Origin: Actinokineospora baliensis
GTDB taxonomy: Bacteria; Actinomycetota; Actinomycetes; Mycobacteriales; Pseudonocardiaceae
Reading direction: 5' to 3'
Assembly: GCF_016907695.1 (NCBI RefSeq)
Contig: NZ_JAFBCK010000001.1
Location: 2,659,001 to 2,723,000 of the forward strand
Length of the DNA stretch: 64,000 nt
Below, in pieces: positions 62,959 to 64,000 of this stretch (position 1 is its first letter; each line of letters opens with the position of its first letter). Below the pieces are notes generated by a model. It saw nothing but the letters and a program-made list of their open reading frames with translations. It was not told the origin of the DNA and did not search any database. Made by a program: the position numbers and the translations under genes.

Positions 62959-64000
62959 TTAGTGGTCCAAGGACACGACGCCGCCGCGGGCTTCTTCGTT
63001 GCGGCGGGTTTTGCTCCAGCCGTTCTGGCCGCGGACCAGGCGGGTCACCGCGCGCCAGGACGTGATGTAGAAGGTGTAGATGTACACGGCGTAGGCCAGG
63101 CCGTACCCCAGTGATCGCAGCAGGCCCTTGCCCGGTTCGCACCGCCGCCGGTAGATCGGGCCCCAGATCACGAAGGGCAGCAGGCCGAACGCCCCGTAGG
63201 TCAGGAACAGCAGCCACGCGCCGCCGGTGAACCACGACCACACGGCGTCGAAGTCGGTGGCGGCTCGCGCGCCGAGCAGCAGGAACGGGATCGGGTAGAT
63301 CAGCGTTCCCAGCAGCTGCATCCAGGGCTGCGCCAGGTAGTAGAGCATCTCCGCCGCGCCGAGCGTGGACAGGTGGGTGGAGTCGAAGATCCGGCGGACG
63401 TAGCGGCCGCACTGCATCGTGCCCTGGCCCCAGCGGGTGCGTTGGGCCAGGAACCGGCGCAGGCTGTAGAGGGCTTCCTGGTCCACGTGCGTGTCCATGG
63501 TGAACCCGGTCTTCCAGCCCGCGGTCAGCAGGTGCACCCCGAGTTCGAAGTCCTCGAGCAGCGCGCCCCGCCACGGCCCCAGCGCGTGGGTGATCGAGTC
63601 GAGCGCGGACAGGCGGGTGAACTGGCCGTTGCCGCCCATGGCGATGGTGCCGGTCTTGCCGCGCGACATCTGGATGGCGGCGATGGCGCTGCGGAACTCC
63701 AGGTCCTGCATGCGCACCATGGCCTGGCCGAACTTGCGGGACCAGTAGGACCCCTCCGGCGGGGCGGTTCCCCGGTTGCTCATCCGGACGTCGACCTGGA
63801 CGGCCCCCACCTTCGGGTCGCCGAAGAGGTGGTCGGCGGCGCAGACGGACAGGCAGTTGGCGGCGGGGCGGCCGTCGGCGTCCACCACGATGATGACGGC
63901 GCGGTCGGTGTCGGCGTGCTTGCCCATCCAGCTCTTGAGCGCCCGGTACGCGGAGTTGAGGGCCGCGCCCTTGCCGGTGCGGGCGTTGGGCAGCCTGCGG
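62959..64000 (-). CDS. Family-2 glycosyltransferase (5' end outside window)
   Basis: Frame open to the window end; 347 codons visible including the stop, C-terminal part. The first visible residues include ARTGKGAALNSAYRALK, the GKG.ALN motif before the metal site. The metal-binding DxD equivalent is VVDADGRP, the acceptor-site aspartate is LLEDFELGVHL, and QRTRWGQG is the QxxRW motif of processive synthases such as hyaluronan or cellulose synthase. Four membrane segments follow (about residues 195-320), with a basic end. Likely makes a beta-linked polysaccharide. Product unknown. Confidence 0.88.
   Translation of the reverse strand, partial: RRLPNARTGKGAALNSAYRALKSWMGKHADTDRAVIIVVDADGRPAANCLSVCAADHLFGDPKVGAVQVDVRMSNRGTAPPEGSYWSRKFGQAMVRMQDLEFRSAIAAIQMSRGKTGTIAMGGNGQFTRLSALDSITHALGPWRGALLEDFELGVHLLTAGWKTGFTMDTHVDQEALYSLRRFLAQRTRWGQGTMQCGRYVRRIFDSTHLSTLGAAEMLYYLAQPWMQLLGTLIYPIPFLLLGARAATDFDAVWSWFTGGAWLLFLTYGAFGLLPFVIWGPIYRRRCEPGKGLLRSLGYGLAYAVYIYTFYITSWRAVTRLVRGQNGWSKTRRNEEARGGVVSLDH

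Overview
The window reads as chromosomal DNA of a very GC-rich actinomycete. GTG and TTG starts are common, Shine-Dalgarno sequences are GGAGG-like, TTA codons are almost absent, and the gene families (DUF202 pairs, sortase-E-like and LAXTG proteins, WxL-like surface proteins, LutABC, TetR/XRE regulators) fit a filamentous actinobacterium. A Pseudonocardiales member (Actinokineospora/Saccharothrix/Lentzea type) is my guess; that is inference, because no rRNA or other marker gene is present. No tRNA, rRNA, CRISPR array, integrase or transposase gene was seen.

Layout. 1-9 kb: housekeeping and small regulators (DUF2252 end, PhoD-like phosphatase, wHTH protein, GlxA-type regulator beside a rhodanese, a tandem pair of paralogous small proteins, Ogt DNA repair, HTH protein). 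8.9-15.2 kb: carbohydrate catabolism. A FadR-type regulator diverges from edd, followed by eda (Entner-Doudoroff), then a SIS isomerase/deaminase - class II aldolase - PfkB kinase operon preceded by a DasR-like dre operator. 15.2-18.8 kb: a long imperfect hairpin, two DUF202 membrane proteins, an XRE regulator, a Gfo/Idh/MocA oxidoreductase and a small DUF1508-like protein.

18.9-33.6 kb is the most unusual part. A phosphate-uptake set (pstC-pstA-pstS ... pstB) is split by six genes: a very large exported protein, a second PstS-like protein, an Ig/WxL-like protein, a WxL-interacting DUF916-like protein, a membrane-anchored protein, a threonine-repeat LAXTG protein and a sortase-fold protein that lacks the catalytic His and Cys (seven insertions counting the last). 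PHO-box-like direct repeats precede pstC and the second PstS-like gene. The locus looks like a cell-wall-spanning phosphate capture assembly built around a Pst transporter.

33.6-44 kb: STAS protein, ankyrin-like protein, a sigma-factor-like/zinc/TM fusion, Tex, then lutA-lutB and, after 0.8 kb of decayed tandem copies of the lutC start plus a dispersed repeat, lutC. A secreted vWA/Calx-beta protein and a cold-shock protein follow. 44-49.7 kb: decayed copies of a TetR 3' end, the TetR gene, its twin operators and a divergent FAD monooxygenase, an M50-like membrane protein, another TetR and a ProA-like dehydrogenase. 49.8-56.9 kb: ctaD, serB, a small S1 protein, a secreted protein and a DinG-like helicase. 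56.9-64 kb: a second copy of the dispersed repeat, a PTH2-like protein, EamA exporter opposite LysR, an XRE-ImmA/IrrE gene overlapping a TGT-like gene, an unknown protein, and the 3' part of a family-2 glycosyltransferase that runs off the window.
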